This document shows, in pieces, positions 34,475 to 44,154 of a stretch of DNA of 64,000 bases. The notes beneath the pieces were generated by a model. It searched no databases. It saw only the letters and a program-made list of their open reading frames with translations, and was not told where the DNA came from. Both the position numbers and the translations under genes were made by a program. The stretch is from assembly GCF_003815915.1 (NCBI RefSeq), contig NZ_CP033929.1:1860001-1924000 (forward strand). Reading direction: 5' to 3'. This stretch comes from Chryseobacterium indoltheticum (GTDB lineage Bacteria > Bacteroidota > Bacteroidia > Flavobacteriales > Weeksellaceae). Position 1 is the stretch's first letter; each line of letters begins with the position of its first letter.

Positions 34475-36070
34475 TTAAGCGTTCTGAAATTCACTGATAA
34501 AATGCAGCTTCACATTCGGAAACTTTTCCTGCGTCATGTGAATGGTGAACGATGAATCTGCCAGGAAAACCAATTGATTATACTTATCTCTTGCCAAAAA
34601 TCTCTGTTTTAATCTTGCAAATTCTTTGAATTCATCAGACTTTTCATCAGCTTCCACCCAACATGCTTTGTGCATAGAAAGGGGTTCATAAGTACATTTA
34701 GCACCATATTCGTGCTCCAGACGATACTGAATTACTTCGTACTGAAGTGCACCCACTGTTCCAATGATTTTTCTGTTGTTCATTTCAAGTGTAAACAGCT
34801 GCGCAACACCTTCATCCATCAATTGATCGATACCTTTTGCCAATTGTTTTGCTTTCAGAGGATCGTTATTGTTGATATATCTGAAATGTTCAGGAGAGAA
34901 GCTAGGAATACCTTTAAAGCTTAATTTTTCACCTCCGGTTAAGGTATCTCCAATTCTGAAACTTCCCGTATCGTGAAGGCCAACGATATCTCCGGGGAAA
35001 CTTTCGTCAACTACTTCTTTTTTATCTGCGAAGAATGCATTCGGAGAAGAGAATTTCATTTTCTTACCTTCTCTTACCAATAGATAATTTTCGTTTCTTT
35101 TGAAAACTCCCGAAACAATTTTTACGAAAGCCAGTCTGTCTCTATGTTTAGGATCCATATTGGCGTGGATTTTAAATACAAATCCTGTGAAAGTACTTTC
35201 TTCGGGTTTTACCAAACGGGTATCGCTTTCTTTTGGTTGCGGCATCGGTGCAATGTCGATAAAAGCATCCAATAATTCGCGAACTCCAAAATTATTTAAA
35301 GCCGAACCAAAGAAAACGGGCTGCAAATCTCCTTTCATATAATCTTCACGATTAAACTCAGGGTAAACAGACTGTATCAAATCGAGCTCTTCTCTTAAGT
35401 TTTTTGCTGCTTTCTCACCGATAACTTCATCAATTTTAGAATCATTAATGTCATCAAACTTAATCGCATCACCTACTTTCTGTTTTTTCTCTTCTAAAAA
35501 TAACTGAATGTTGTCTTCCCAGATATTATAAATTCCCTGAAAATCTGCACCCATACCAATAGGTAAAGAAAGTGGACAAACCGTTAATCCCAATTTCTGC
35601 TCAACTTCATCCAGCAAATCGAAAGCATCTTTACCTTCACGGTCAAGCTTATTGATGAAGACCAACATTGGGATGTTTCTCATTCTGCAGACTTTTACAA
35701 GCTTTTCGGTCTGTTCCTCAACTCCTTTTGCAACGTCAATCACAACAATTACAGAATCTACGGCAGTTAAAGTTCTATACGTATCTTCTGCAAAATCTTT
35801 GTGACCCGGAGTATCTAAAATATTGATCTTATGATTTCTGTATTCAAAAGCCAATACAGAAGTTGCCACCGAGATTCCTCTTTGGCGCTCAATTTCCATG
35901 AAATCGGAAGTAGCTCCTTTCTTTATTTTATTCGATTTTACCGCACCTGCTTCCTGAATAGCACCTCCGAAAAGCAGTAGTTTTTCGGTAAGAGTGGTTT
36001 TTCCGGCATCGGGGTGAGAGATAATTCCGAAGGTTTTTCTTTTTTCTATTTCTTTGATTAAGTCTGACAT
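34475..36070 (-). CDS. prfC: Peptide chain release factor 3
   Basis: 531-residue translational GTPase of the RF3 class. GTP-binding motifs are HPDAGKTTL (19-27), the switch segment RGISVATS (64-71), DTPGHKDF (86-93) and NKLDR (140-144). The central beta-barrel and the C-terminal RF3-specific domain (ending KLHFISEFQNA) are full length. It recycles RF1/RF2 from the ribosome after peptide release. The gene stands alone, tail-to-tail with the metalloprotease gene. The start MSDLIKEIEKRKTFGIISH is the usual family start. Confidence 0.97.
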   Translation of the reverse strand: MSDLIKEIEKRKTFGIISHPDAGKTTLTEKLLLFGGAIQEAGAVKSNKIKKGATSDFMEIERQRGISVATSVLAFEYRNHKINILDTPGHKDFAEDTYRTLTAVDSVIVVIDVAKGVEEQTEKLVKVCRMRNIPMLVFINKLDREGKDAFDLLDEVEQKLGLTVCPLSLPIGMGADFQGIYNIWEDNIQLFLEEKKQKVGDAIKFDDINDSKIDEVIGEKAAKNLREELDLIQSVYPEFNREDYMKGDLQPVFFGSALNNFGVRELLDAFIDIAPMPQPKESDTRLVKPEESTFTGFVFKIHANMDPKHRDRLAFVKIVSGVFKRNENYLLVREGKKMKFSSPNAFFADKKEVVDESFPGDIVGLHDTGSFRIGDTLTGGEKLSFKGIPSFSPEHFRYINNNDPLKAKQLAKGIDQLMDEGVAQLFTLEMNNRKIIGTVGALQYEVIQYRLEHEYGAKCTYEPLSMHKACWVEADEKSDEFKEFARLKQRFLARDKYNQLVFLADSSFTIHMTQEKFPNVKLHFISEFQNA

Positions 36071-36351
36071 ATCGTATTTTGAATTTGCAAAAATCGTGAA
36101 TTTAATCGAATTCTGAAAATCACATTTTATGATTGTTTAAAATTGGTTTTCAGATGGATGCTGAGTTTCGTAAATAGTTAATTTTTGATGCTGTTTCTAA
36201 TAGTAAAAATCTGTTCTGTTATTAAGAATTCTGATTGATTAATTTTATTTTAAACCAAATCTCATATAAATGTGAGTAATTTTAATATTGTTAAAATTTT
36301 AAATTCAGGTAAAAAATTGCAGGTAAATGTATGATAAACGCAAAAAACTAT

Positions 36352-36359
36352 TAAATTTG
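36352..36359 (+). promoter_or_regulatory. -7 box ahead of the choice-of-anchor L protein gene
   Basis: TAAATTTG, an exact TAnnTTTG, 15 bases before ATG 36375 and inside the longer in-frame extension from 36327. No correctly spaced -33 TTG was seen. Confidence 0.35.
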
Positions 36360-36374
36360 TTGAAAAATATTATT

Positions 36375-38726
36375 ATGAAGAGATATATACTTCTGTTTTC
36401 TTTATTTTTATTCGCTACCAATACTTTTTATGCACAAAAAATTCAATCGAGAAAACCTATTAAGGAAATTAATTCAAATTCAAAAAAAGCAGGAGACTAT
36501 ATCGATGTAAATGTTGCTCCTTATCCCGAAAGCAATTATACTCCTACGCAACTCGTTACAGATGTTTTGGTAGGAACTTCGGGCTCTTGTGGAACCCCAA
36601 ATATTTCTAACGTTACAGTGAGTCCCAATCAACCCGTTACCAATGACGACAGATTTTGGGGTTATTTTAATAAATCAACTTCAACTTTTCCTTTTGAAGA
36701 AGGAATTGTCTTGACGACAGGATTCGCAAGAAAGGCGGGTAATGTACTTGAAGATTTCACTTTAAGTGATGGTAATGGTGGAGGAAGTGATCCTGATCTT
36801 ATTGCAGCTATTGGGGTGACTACACAAATTAATAATGCGGCTATTTTAGAATTTGACTTCGTGCCGACAAGTTCTCAGATGAAGTTCAGATATATTTTTG
36901 CATCTGAAGAATACGAAGGTAACTTTCCCTGTCCTCCAACACAGTATGATGATGCATTCGCTTTATTACTGAAACCTAATACACCAGGTTCTACTTATAC
37001 AAATTTAGCAGTTTTACCTGCTGGCGCAGGACCTGTTTCTGTTCCAAATATTCTTCCTGGAAGTTTTGCTTGTGGACCTATCAATGATCAGTATTTTGGA
37101 TCATTATCGCCAAATGCAACAAATTATAATGGTACTACAGCGCCTCTTACTGCTGAAGCAACAGTGATTCCGGGACAATCTTACCACATCAAGATGGTCG
37201 TAGCTGATGCGAGAGACAGTAGTTACGGTTCTGCTGTTTTTTTAGAAGCAGGTTCATTTGATATCGGTGTTAATTTATTGGATCCTGCGGGAGCTCAATT
37301 ACCGGCAGAAATTAATGTTTGTGATAATGAGCCACAAGTAATTACGGCATCAACCGATGGTCCAAATTTAATTTATAAATGGTTTTTAAATGGAACAGTA
37401 ATACCTGGTGCTACTACAAATACTATTACCGCAGTACAGCCGGGAACTTATAAAATTGAAGTAAGTGTTCCGGGAAATCCTTGTCCCGGAAGTGCATCAA
37501 TTGTAATTCATGGCGGAACTACTCCCGAAGCACATAATGGAACTTATTTATTATGTACGACACCCGATGTAACTTCATTTAATTTAAATGGGACGAAAGC
37601 TTCAATCAGTACTGATTGGCAAACAGCAACGTTTCATTTTTATGAAAACCAGGCAGATGCATTAGCTCAAAACAACAATTTTATAGCAGACATTTACAAC
37701 TACAACGGTACAGACGGCCAGATTTTACATGTTGTTGTTTCAAACGGTGGTTTTTGTAGTAAACTTGTAGAGCTTACTCTGCAAAGAGAAGAAACACCTG
37801 TTGCAAACCTTGCTGCATCGCAGTTTAGAATTTGTGCCGGTGAATCAATCACTCTTACAGCTTCAGGAGGAGTAACATATCTTTGGAGTAATTTTGGAGG
37901 TAGTGGAGATACTCAAACAGTTACACTGTATCAATCTACTGACTTTACAGTATATGCAATCGGAACAAAAGGCTGTAAATCTCTTCAGCCTGCAAAAATA
38001 AGAATAGAAGTTATTCCAGCGATTACATCTCCATTATTAGATGTTGAAATGTGTGTAGGAGACACTTTTGTTTTAGACGCCGGAGCCGGAGATAACTATA
38101 CATACTTATGGAATACAGGTGAAACTACTCAGACAATAGTTGCTGATGAGTTGGGTATATACAGCGTGGTCATAAATAACGGAGTTTGCCAGGAAGAGTT
38201 TAAAGTGAAAGTACAGGCGGCTGCTTTGCCGTATGTCACGAATCTTGATTATTCAAATAATACTTTAACGGTGACTGCGTACACTCCATCCATCAACAAT
38301 ATTCCTCAAACACTTGAGTATTCTGTTGATAACGGTGTTCTTTGGCAGGATTCTAATGTTTTTCCGGGTCTTTTAAATAATACAAATTACACGGTAAGAG
38401 TTAGAATAAAAGGTACAAGCTGTAATGGTTCTGTAGAATTCTTTACACTTCATATCAATAATGTAATTACACCGAATCAGGATGGCGTAAATGATGTTTT
38501 AGATCTTACTTCTTTAGCAACTTTCAAAAACTTCAATGGTTCTATCTATGACAGATACGGTGTTGAAATGTTTAAGTTCTCAAAAGAAACACCAATCTGG
38601 AACGGAACTGTAGGCGGAAAAAGATTGCCGACTGCAACGTATTGGTACAAATTCAATTTCGAATACAATAAATCTAAAACTCAGATGAACCAATCGGGTT
38701 GGATTATGTTGAAAAACAGAGAGTAA
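36375..38726 (+). CDS. Choice-of-anchor L surface protein with T9SS type B (gliding-motility-type) C-terminal domain
   Basis: 783 residues from ATG 36375. An upstream ATG at 36327 is in frame, but a -7 promoter box lies between them, and only the shorter start puts the signal peptide (KRYILLFSLFLFATNTFYAQ) at the N-terminus. The choice-of-anchor L domain (about 50-290) carries FASEEYEGN and AVFLEAGSFDIG. Three Ig-like beta modules follow (from about 310, 485 and 555), each starting with a Cys. The C-terminal region (about 690-783) has NVITPNQDGVND and ends GWIMLKN, the type B sorting domain. It is probably a surface adhesin or matrix component exported by T9SS. A perfect terminator follows. 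Confidence 0.9.
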   Translation: MKRYILLFSLFLFATNTFYAQKIQSRKPIKEINSNSKKAGDYIDVNVAPYPESNYTPTQLVTDVLVGTSGSCGTPNISNVTVSPNQPVTNDDRFWGYFNKSTSTFPFEEGIVLTTGFARKAGNVLEDFTLSDGNGGGSDPDLIAAIGVTTQINNAAILEFDFVPTSSQMKFRYIFASEEYEGNFPCPPTQYDDAFALLLKPNTPGSTYTNLAVLPAGAGPVSVPNILPGSFACGPINDQYFGSLSPNATNYNGTTAPLTAEATVIPGQSYHIKMVVADARDSSYGSAVFLEAGSFDIGVNLLDPAGAQLPAEINVCDNEPQVITASTDGPNLIYKWFLNGTVIPGATTNTITAVQPGTYKIEVSVPGNPCPGSASIVIHGGTTPEAHNGTYLLCTTPDVTSFNLNGTKASISTDWQTATFHFYENQADALAQNNNFIADIYNYNGTDGQILHVVVSNGGFCSKLVELTLQREETPVANLAASQFRICAGESITLTASGGVTYLWSNFGGSGDTQTVTLYQSTDFTVYAIGTKGCKSLQPAKIRIEVIPAITSPLLDVEMCVGDTFVLDAGAGDNYTYLWNTGETTQTIVADELGIYSVVINNGVCQEEFKVKVQAAALPYVTNLDYSNNTLTVTAYTPSINNIPQTLEYSVDNGVLWQDSNVFPGLLNNTNYTVRVRIKGTSCNGSVEFFTLHINNVITPNQDGVNDVLDLTSLATFKNFNGSIYDRYGVEMFKFSKETPIWNGTVGGKRLPTATYWYKFNFEYNKSKTQMNQSGWIMLKNRE

Positions 38727-38744
38727 TTCTCAATATTAAACAAT

Positions 38745-38778
38745 AAAAAATGCCTTTCAGATCTGAAAGGCATTTTTT
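38745..38778. terminator. Bidirectional terminator between convergent genes
   Basis: A perfect palindrome with arms AAAAAATGCCTTTCAGA and their complement gives A and T tracts on both sides. It serves the choice-of-anchor L gene (+) and rsmA (-). Confidence 0.92.
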
Positions 38779-38780
38779 AT

Positions 38781-39551
38781 TTATTGATTTTCTTTCCAAA
38801 GTGTGGTGAAAGAAATAAAATCTGCTACACTGAGCTCTTCAGCTCTTTTATCTAAGAATTCATGAGTTTTCAATGCTTCAGGAATATTCAGAACTTTCAG
38901 TGAATTAGATAATTTTTTTCTTCGCTGATTAAATCCTGCTTTTACGATCTGCTTAAACAGGATTTCGTTTCCACCAAGACCTTCTTTAGGATTTCTGGTC
39001 AGTCTTATAACTCCCGATTTTACTTTCGGAGGCGGGTTAAAAACATTTTCGTGTACCGTAAAAAGGTATTTTACGTCATAATAAGCCTGAATTAAAACAG
39101 ACAGTATTCCGTAATCTTTTGTTCGTGGTACGGCGGCAGTTCTTTCAGCAACTTCCTTCTGAAACATTCCTACCATTTCAGGGATCTGCTCGTAATGATC
39201 AATGATTTTAAATAAAATCTGTGAAGAAATATTATAGGGGAAATTTCCGATAACAGCGATTTGCTCATTATTGAGACCTGCAAAATCATGCTTTAGAAAG
39301 TCACCTACAAAGGTTTCCTCCGTGATTTTTTCGTAATGCTTTTTCAGATATTCAATAGATTCTGTATCGATCTCGGCAAGATATATTTTTTGCTCTTTTT
39401 CGATCAGGTATTTGGTGAGAACACCCATTCCGGGGCCTACTTCGAGTACGTTTCCGTAGTTTTCAAAGCTTAATCCTTCTACAATTTTTTTGGCGATATT
39501 TTCGTCGGTCAAGAAATGTTGACCGAGATGTTTTTTTGCTTTTACACTCAA
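38781..39551 (-). CDS. rsmA: 16S rRNA (adenine1518/1519-N6) dimethyltransferase
   Basis: 256 residues, typical KsgA/RsmA length. SAM-binding motifs are GQHFLTD (10-16), LEVGPGMGVLT (36-46) and the catalytic NFPYNIS (103-109), with the C-terminal RNA-binding helical domain containing FNQRRKKLSNSL. It dimethylates two adjacent adenines near the 3' end of 16S rRNA during 30S maturation. It is divergent from ftsX with 91 bases between starts. The stop abuts a perfect bidirectional terminator. Confidence 0.97.
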   Translation of the reverse strand: MSVKAKKHLGQHFLTDENIAKKIVEGLSFENYGNVLEVGPGMGVLTKYLIEKEQKIYLAEIDTESIEYLKKHYEKITEETFVGDFLKHDFAGLNNEQIAVIGNFPYNISSQILFKIIDHYEQIPEMVGMFQKEVAERTAAVPRTKDYGILSVLIQAYYDVKYLFTVHENVFNPPPKVKSGVIRLTRNPKEGLGGNEILFKQIVKAGFNQRRKKLSNSLKVLNIPEALKTHEFLDKRAEELSVADFISFTTLWKENQ

Positions 39552-39642
39552 AGTTTTTTATGATTTTGTTAACAATGATTTTCTCTAATTCGTCCCAAAT
39601 TTCGGAAGATTTTTTCTAATTTAGCCAAAAATTTTAATATTA

Positions 39643-40539
39643 ATGGCTAAATCTGTAGATGAGTTTAATAAGAAAAGGCTTCGATCCAGCAATATTACTG
39701 TCGTAGTAAGTATCGCTTTAGTGCTGTTTTTGTTGGGATTAATGGGGCTTATTTTAATCAATGCTCAAAAATATTCCGATTATTTGAAAGAGCAGCTTGT
39801 TGTAAATGCTTATTTTGATGAAAACTACGATGCTAAAGATTCTGCTAAAATAGCAAAACAAGAATCGGATGCTGTACAGCAGATACAAAAAATGGAATCT
39901 GTAAAGCGTACCACTTATATATCAAAAAAAATGGCTTCCAGTGAAGCAAAAAAAAGCTTAGGAATCAATAGTGAAGCATTATTCGAAGAAGATATTTTTC
40001 CTGCTTCTGTTGAGATTGCCTTAAAGCCTCAGTATACAGATTCTACCAAAATAGGTGCTGTTTTAACGCAGATTAAAGCCGTTCCCGGGATTGTCGATGT
40101 GAAGAACGATTCAGATTCGCAGAAGATATACGATAACTTGAATAAAATTTTAAAATGGATTTTGGCATTTTGTGTATTGTTCCTGGTTTTAGCAATTGTA
40201 TTGATTAACAATTCAATTCGTCTGAAAGTTTTTTCAAAAAGATTTATTATCAAAACCATGCAGTTGGTAGGAGCAAAAAGACGATTTATTTTGAAGCCTT
40301 TTATCATAGAAGCTGTTGTTTTAGGAGCTATTGGTTCGTTTATCGGTCTTTTGGCACTATTCGGAGTTTGGTATTATTTTACAACAGCGATCAAAACACC
40401 GTTCGTACAAGATACGAATCAGTATATTTGGCTGGTGGTTTCTATATTTGGTGTTGGTTTATTCATCACCGTACTAAGTACAATTATTGCAACATGGAGG
40501 TTCTTAAGATCGAATGTTGACGATTTATACTATTCTTAA
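39643..40539 (+). CDS. ftsX: Cell division protein FtsX-like ABC permease
   Basis: 298 residues with the FtsX topology: one N-terminal membrane helix (about 19-41), a periplasmic domain (45-165) with short acidic and Lys-rich helices, then three helices (about 168-190, 221-247, 259-284) with the conserved LVGAKRRFILKPF loop. With ATPase FtsE it controls peptidoglycan hydrolases at the division site; ftsE is not in this window, as is common in Bacteroidota. It is the first gene of a unit continuing with the DUF3098 gene (2 bases later) and uppP. Confidence 0.92.
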   Translation: MAKSVDEFNKKRLRSSNITVVVSIALVLFLLGLMGLILINAQKYSDYLKEQLVVNAYFDENYDAKDSAKIAKQESDAVQQIQKMESVKRTTYISKKMASSEAKKSLGINSEALFEEDIFPASVEIALKPQYTDSTKIGAVLTQIKAVPGIVDVKNDSDSQKIYDNLNKILKWILAFCVLFLVLAIVLINNSIRLKVFSKRFIIKTMQLVGAKRRFILKPFIIEAVVLGAIGSFIGLLALFGVWYYFTTAIKTPFVQDTNQYIWLVVSIFGVGLFITVLSTIIATWRFLRSNVDDLYYS

Positions 40540-40541
40540 AA

Positions 40542-40838
40542 ATGAGCAAAAAAACAAATAAATTTTCGGCATCAGATTTTGGTAACGAAACAAAAGTTTC
40601 CGACGAAAATACGTTTTACTTCGGTAAGCAGAATTTCAAATGGATGCTGATTGGTCTTGCGTGTATTGTAGTTGGTTTTCTTCTGATGATGGGACCTGAC
40701 GCCAATACAGTAAACGGAAAACTTGATCCGAATGTCTGGAACGATGACATTTTTTCAATAAGAAGAATCAGAATTGCTCCGCTTCTTGTGGTGACTGGTT
40801 TTGTGATTGAGGTCTACGCAATTTTAAAGAGGAAATAA
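40542..40838 (+). CDS. DUF3098 small membrane protein
   Basis: 98 residues with two predicted membrane helices (about 33-51 and 77-94), a polar N-terminus and a GKQNFKWMLIG entry segment that marks DUF3098. The middle loop holds a GPDANTVNG-type motif. Function unknown. It starts two bases after the ftsX stop and is followed by uppP after 98 bases; this ftsX-DUF3098-uppP order recurs in Bacteroidota, suggesting a link to envelope growth or division. Confidence 0.88.
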   Translation: MSKKTNKFSASDFGNETKVSDENTFYFGKQNFKWMLIGLACIVVGFLLMMGPDANTVNGKLDPNVWNDDIFSIRRIRIAPLLVVTGFVIEVYAILKRK

Positions 40839-40936
40839 AAATTTTTACAAATAAAGAGTAAGGCATAAAAGATTTGAATATTAATTTGAATCTTTTACTG
40901 TTTTTAATCTTTTAATATATTTTGAATTAAACAAAA

Positions 40937-41755
40937 ATGGATTTAATCAAAGCAATAATCATTGCCATCATAGAAGGTCTTACAGAATATTTACCCATTT
41001 CATCAACTGCTCACATGGGCTTTACCGCCAGTTTGATGGGCTTAGAAGAAACAGAATTCTTAAAAATGTTTCAGGTTTCCATACAGTTTGGGGCTATTTT
41101 ATCGGTAGTTGTCGCTTATTGGAAAAAGTTTTTTGACTTCAAAAACCTTAAGTTTTATTATAAATTGGGTTTTGCGGTGATTCCGGCTTTGGTTTTAGGA
41201 TATATTTTTGACGATATGATCGAGGCTGTTCTGGGAAATCAGATTGCCATTTCCTCGGTGTTGGTTTTAGGTGGAGTCGTTTTGTTGTTTGCCGATAAAT
41301 GGTTTAAAAATCCTGTTATTAATGACGAAAAAGATATCTCCATAAAAAAAGCAGTGACCATTGGTTTCTGGCAGTGTCTTGCGATGATGCCCGGAACGAG
41401 TAGAAGTGCAGCTTCAATTATTGGAGGAATGACGCAGGGTTTGTCACGAAAAGCAGCGGCAGAATTTTCTTTCTTTTTAGCGGTGCCTACAATGTTGGCG
41501 GTGACTGTCTATTCAGTTTTTGTAAAAACTTGGGGTAAAGAAACCGCCAATCCTATGAAAGGGTATGAGATGATTCTGGAATCTCAGGATCACATCACTA
41601 TTTTTATTGTGGGTAATATCGTAGCATTTATTGTCGCATTGATCGCCATCAAAGCATTTATCGGAGTTTTAAACAAATATGGCTTCAAACCTTGGGGTTG
41701 GTACCGTATTTTTGTAGGAATTGCTTTGTTAATTTATTTTTATTATTTTAAATAA
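40937..41755 (+). CDS. uppP: Undecaprenyl-diphosphate phosphatase
   Basis: 272-residue polytopic membrane enzyme with about seven to eight helices. The two catalytic signatures are EGLTEYLPISSTAHM (13-27) and MMPGTSRSAASIIGG (about 150-164). It removes a phosphate from undecaprenyl diphosphate, returning the lipid carrier to cell-wall synthesis. It is the third gene of the ftsX unit; a palindromic intergenic repeat follows before truB. Length and motifs are standard. Confidence 0.96.
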   Translation: MDLIKAIIIAIIEGLTEYLPISSTAHMGFTASLMGLEETEFLKMFQVSIQFGAILSVVVAYWKKFFDFKNLKFYYKLGFAVIPALVLGYIFDDMIEAVLGNQIAISSVLVLGGVVLLFADKWFKNPVINDEKDISIKKAVTIGFWQCLAMMPGTSRSAASIIGGMTQGLSRKAAAEFSFFLAVPTMLAVTVYSVFVKTWGKETANPMKGYEMILESQDHITIFIVGNIVAFIVALIAIKAFIGVLNKYGFKPWGWYRIFVGIALLIYFYYFK

Positions 41756-41782
41756 AAAATTACTCATTACCTATTATTTATT

Positions 41783-41877
41783 GATTTGGGCAGCTATTTC
41801 CGTCTTCCACTCCCGCTTTTTTGCCTCCGCTTCGCTGCGGCAAAAAGAGCTCCGTTCAAGCCGGGCTGCAAAGTGGC
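41783..41877. repeat. Dispersed palindromic intergenic repeat, copy B
   Basis: Begins GATTTGGGCAGCT, has the inverted repeat TTTTTGCC (41818-41825)/GGCAAAAA (41839-41846), and ends GCCGGGCTGCAAAGTGG. It matches the ends of copy A (4981-5128) and shares the core layout with copy C (57530-57677). Confidence 0.65.
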
Positions 41878-41921
41878 CTCTACAGTAATATTTGCCATTA
41901 AATAAAATTCAGTTACCGAAA

Positions 41922-41940
41922 CTCTAAAACTCTAAAACTC
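41922..41940. repeat. Short run of the octamer CTCTAAAA
   Basis: Two complete units and a partial third, ending 11 bases before the truB start. The same octamer forms nine units at 57452-57526, again beside a palindromic intergenic repeat. Confidence 0.6.
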
Positions 41941-41951
41941 TCCAACCCATA

Positions 41952-42653
41952 ATGACTGCCGAGCAATTACAATCAGGACACATATTTTTATTAGACAAAC
42001 CTTTGGATTGGACTTCTTTTCAGGCGGTCAATAAAATGAAATATAAGCTAAAACGAGAATTTGATCTTCCGAAAAAGTTTAAAATCGGTCATGCCGGAAC
42101 TTTAGATCCACGAGCAACAGGATTATTAATCGTTTGTTGTGGCAAATTCACCAAAAAAATATCGGAAATTCAGGATGCTCCAAAAGAATATTGGACAGAA
42201 ATAAAAATAGGCGTACAAACCGAATCCTACGACACCGAAAAACCCGAAATTCTTCATCAGGATATTTCAAATGTTACTGAAGAGGATGTAAAAATAGCTT
42301 TAGAAAAGTTTTTAGGCGAAATAGATCAGAAACCACCCATTTTTTCAGCGATCAGAATTGACGGAGCAAGAGCCTACAATTTGGCCAGAGCAGGAGAGGA
42401 GGTTGAAATGAAATCCAGAAAAACAACCATTCATTATATAAAAGATGTTGAGATCAATTTTCCTTTGGTGAGTTTTACGGTAGGCTGTTCAAAAGGAACT
42501 TACATCAGAAGTTTGGCGCACGATATTGGTCATGAATTGGGTGTTGGTGCGTATCTTACCCAATTGAGAAGAACAAAAATAGGCGATTACAAAATAGAAG
42601 ATGCGACCAGCGACTTTTTAGAAAACGAATACAGATTTGAAAATTATGATTAA
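41952..42653 (+). CDS. truB: tRNA pseudouridine(55) synthase
   Basis: 233 residues. The catalytic Asp is D52 in GHAGTLDPRATGLL; the N-terminal DKPLDWTSF motif and the C-terminal KGTYIRSLAHDIG motif are conserved. It converts U55 in the T-loop of tRNAs to pseudouridine. Length is that of the short TruB class without a PUA domain. It overlaps the next gene by 8 bases, so translation is likely coupled. An octamer repeat lies immediately upstream. Confidence 0.97.
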   Translation: MTAEQLQSGHIFLLDKPLDWTSFQAVNKMKYKLKREFDLPKKFKIGHAGTLDPRATGLLIVCCGKFTKKISEIQDAPKEYWTEIKIGVQTESYDTEKPEILHQDISNVTEEDVKIALEKFLGEIDQKPPIFSAIRIDGARAYNLARAGEEVEMKSRKTTIHYIKDVEINFPLVSFTVGCSKGTYIRSLAHDIGHELGVGAYLTQLRRTKIGDYKIEDATSDFLENEYRFENYD

Positions 42654-43239
42654 AAATTTACTAGTTATTCTTGTTTTACTGTCGTCAATAACAGTGTCTT
42701 CTCAAGTTGAAGATTCAAAGAAGCCGAAGATGAATTTTTATTTTAATCCGACTTTAAATGTAGGATATAATGTGAAAAATCAAAGCAAGAGAAACCAAAA
42801 TGCCGATTCTCAATATTATCAGAATTATGTTTCACCGTATCTTCCCAATGATTTTACATATGGAATTTCTGCAGTGGGAGGATATAATTTTCTTCCTAAC
42901 TTTGCAGTGGGTACAGGTTTGAAATACAGTTACATTGATCCGAATTTTCATCTGATGTATTGGTTGATTCAGCCAAAATTTATTTTTAATCCAGGTGATG
43001 AAGCATTTTTTATTGATGTTACTTATGGCAAACAGATCAACAGCTCTGTAATTTCCAATTCTGAGTTTTGGGGTTTAAAGTTAGGACTTCAGGTAGCGTA
43101 TTCAAAAAGACTGAGTCAGGAAGGCGGGCTTGTTTTTGAGACATTGCAGGCATCAAGATCAAATACCTTATTTATAGGTTTAAGTTATGGAATCACAATT
43201 TTCAGCAACAAAAATTACACAGTAGAAGGAATAGAATAA
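42646..43239 (+). CDS. Outer-membrane beta-barrel-like protein of unknown function
   Basis: 197 residues from ATG 42646, which overlaps the truB stop by 8 bases; the frame extends three codons upstream to a TTG. A signal peptide is visible (about 1-20, ending TVSSQ). The rest is rich in alternating aromatic and Gly strands ([47 protein letters not shown]), as in small 8-strand outer-membrane barrels. No enzymatic motif was found. It is locked between truB and rluF by overlaps on both sides, so the three are co-translated. Role unknown. Confidence 0.78.
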   Translation: MIKNLLVILVLLSSITVSSQVEDSKKPKMNFYFNPTLNVGYNVKNQSKRNQNADSQYYQNYVSPYLPNDFTYGISAVGGYNFLPNFAVGTGLKYSYIDPNFHLMYWLIQPKFIFNPGDEAFFIDVTYGKQINSSVISNSEFWGLKLGLQVAYSKRLSQEGGLVFETLQASRSNTLFIGLSYGITIFSNKNYTVEGIE

Positions 43240-43958
43240 TGGAAAAAACACGTATAAACAAATATCTTTCAGAAGTTGGTTATTGCTCAAGAAGAGCCGC
43301 AGATAAGCTTTTGGAAGAAGGAAGAATAAAAATAAACGGCCAGATTCCGGAACTGGGAACAAAAGTTTCTGATGAAGACGTTGTAGAAGTTGACGGAAAA
43401 CCAATACGCGAATCTCAGGAAAAGCCAGTTTATATTGCTTTCAATAAGCCTGTAGGAATTGTTTGTACTACAGATACAAAACGTGAAAGAGACAATATTA
43501 TAGAGTACATTAATCATCCGCAGAGAATTTTCCCGATAGGAAGATTAGACAAGCCGAGCGAGGGTTTGATTTTACTGACAAATGATGGTGATATTGTCAA
43601 CAAAATACTGCGATCAAAAAATAATAATGAAAAAGAATATCTGGTAAGAGTAGATAAGCCTATCAATCCAAAATTTTTGGAGAAAATGCGAAACGGTGTT
43701 CCGATTTTAGATACAATCACTAAGAAATGTGAAGTGGAAAAAATTAATGATATGACCTTTCGTATTGTTTTAACGCAGGGACTCAACCGTCAGATCAGAA
43801 GGATGTGTGAATTTCTGGGTTATGAAGTAAAAAAGCTGAAGCGTATAAGAATCATGAATATCAAGCTCGATATTCCTTTAGGTAAATGGAGAGATCTCAC
43901 TCCTGAAGAATTTTGTACTCTGAATAATCTCTTGGAAGACTCCAGCAAAACGTATTGA
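43239..43958 (+). CDS. rluF: 23S rRNA pseudouridine(2604) synthase, RluF type
   Basis: 239 residues. An S4 RNA-binding domain (about 4-55) precedes the RsuA-family catalytic domain with D104 in [18 protein letters not shown]. RluF-specific segments [22 protein letters not shown] and [18 protein letters not shown] fit the RluF subgroup better than RluB or RluE. The start ATG overlaps the previous stop by one base (TAATG). It modifies 23S rRNA, with possible action on tRNA in some relatives. No clear terminator follows within 100 bases. Confidence 0.92.
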   Translation: MEKTRINKYLSEVGYCSRRAADKLLEEGRIKINGQIPELGTKVSDEDVVEVDGKPIRESQEKPVYIAFNKPVGIVCTTDTKRERDNIIEYINHPQRIFPIGRLDKPSEGLILLTNDGDIVNKILRSKNNNEKEYLVRVDKPINPKFLEKMRNGVPILDTITKKCEVEKINDMTFRIVLTQGLNRQIRRMCEFLGYEVKKLKRIRIMNIKLDIPLGKWRDLTPEEFCTLNNLLEDSSKTY

Positions 43959-44032
43959 TGATATTCAGACTTATCTATTGAAATCCAACGCATTATTGAA
44001 TTTCTCGATGAAGTGAAAATAAATTGGTATTT

Positions 44033-44066
44033 TTTGAATTAGATCGTATTAAATTATATAGATTTG
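44033..44066 (+). promoter_or_regulatory. Promoter of the three-paralog secreted protein operon
   Basis: TTTG (44033-44036), 22 bases, then TAGATTTG (44059-44066), an exact -7 box. It leaves a leader of about 80 bases before ATG 44155. Confidence 0.45.
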
Positions 44067-44154
44067 CAGTGTTAGTATTTACAGAATCTTAAAAGTAGTT
44101 TACTTAGAGGTTCTGTAGATAATAATAAAAACACAACTTTAATTTTAATACACA

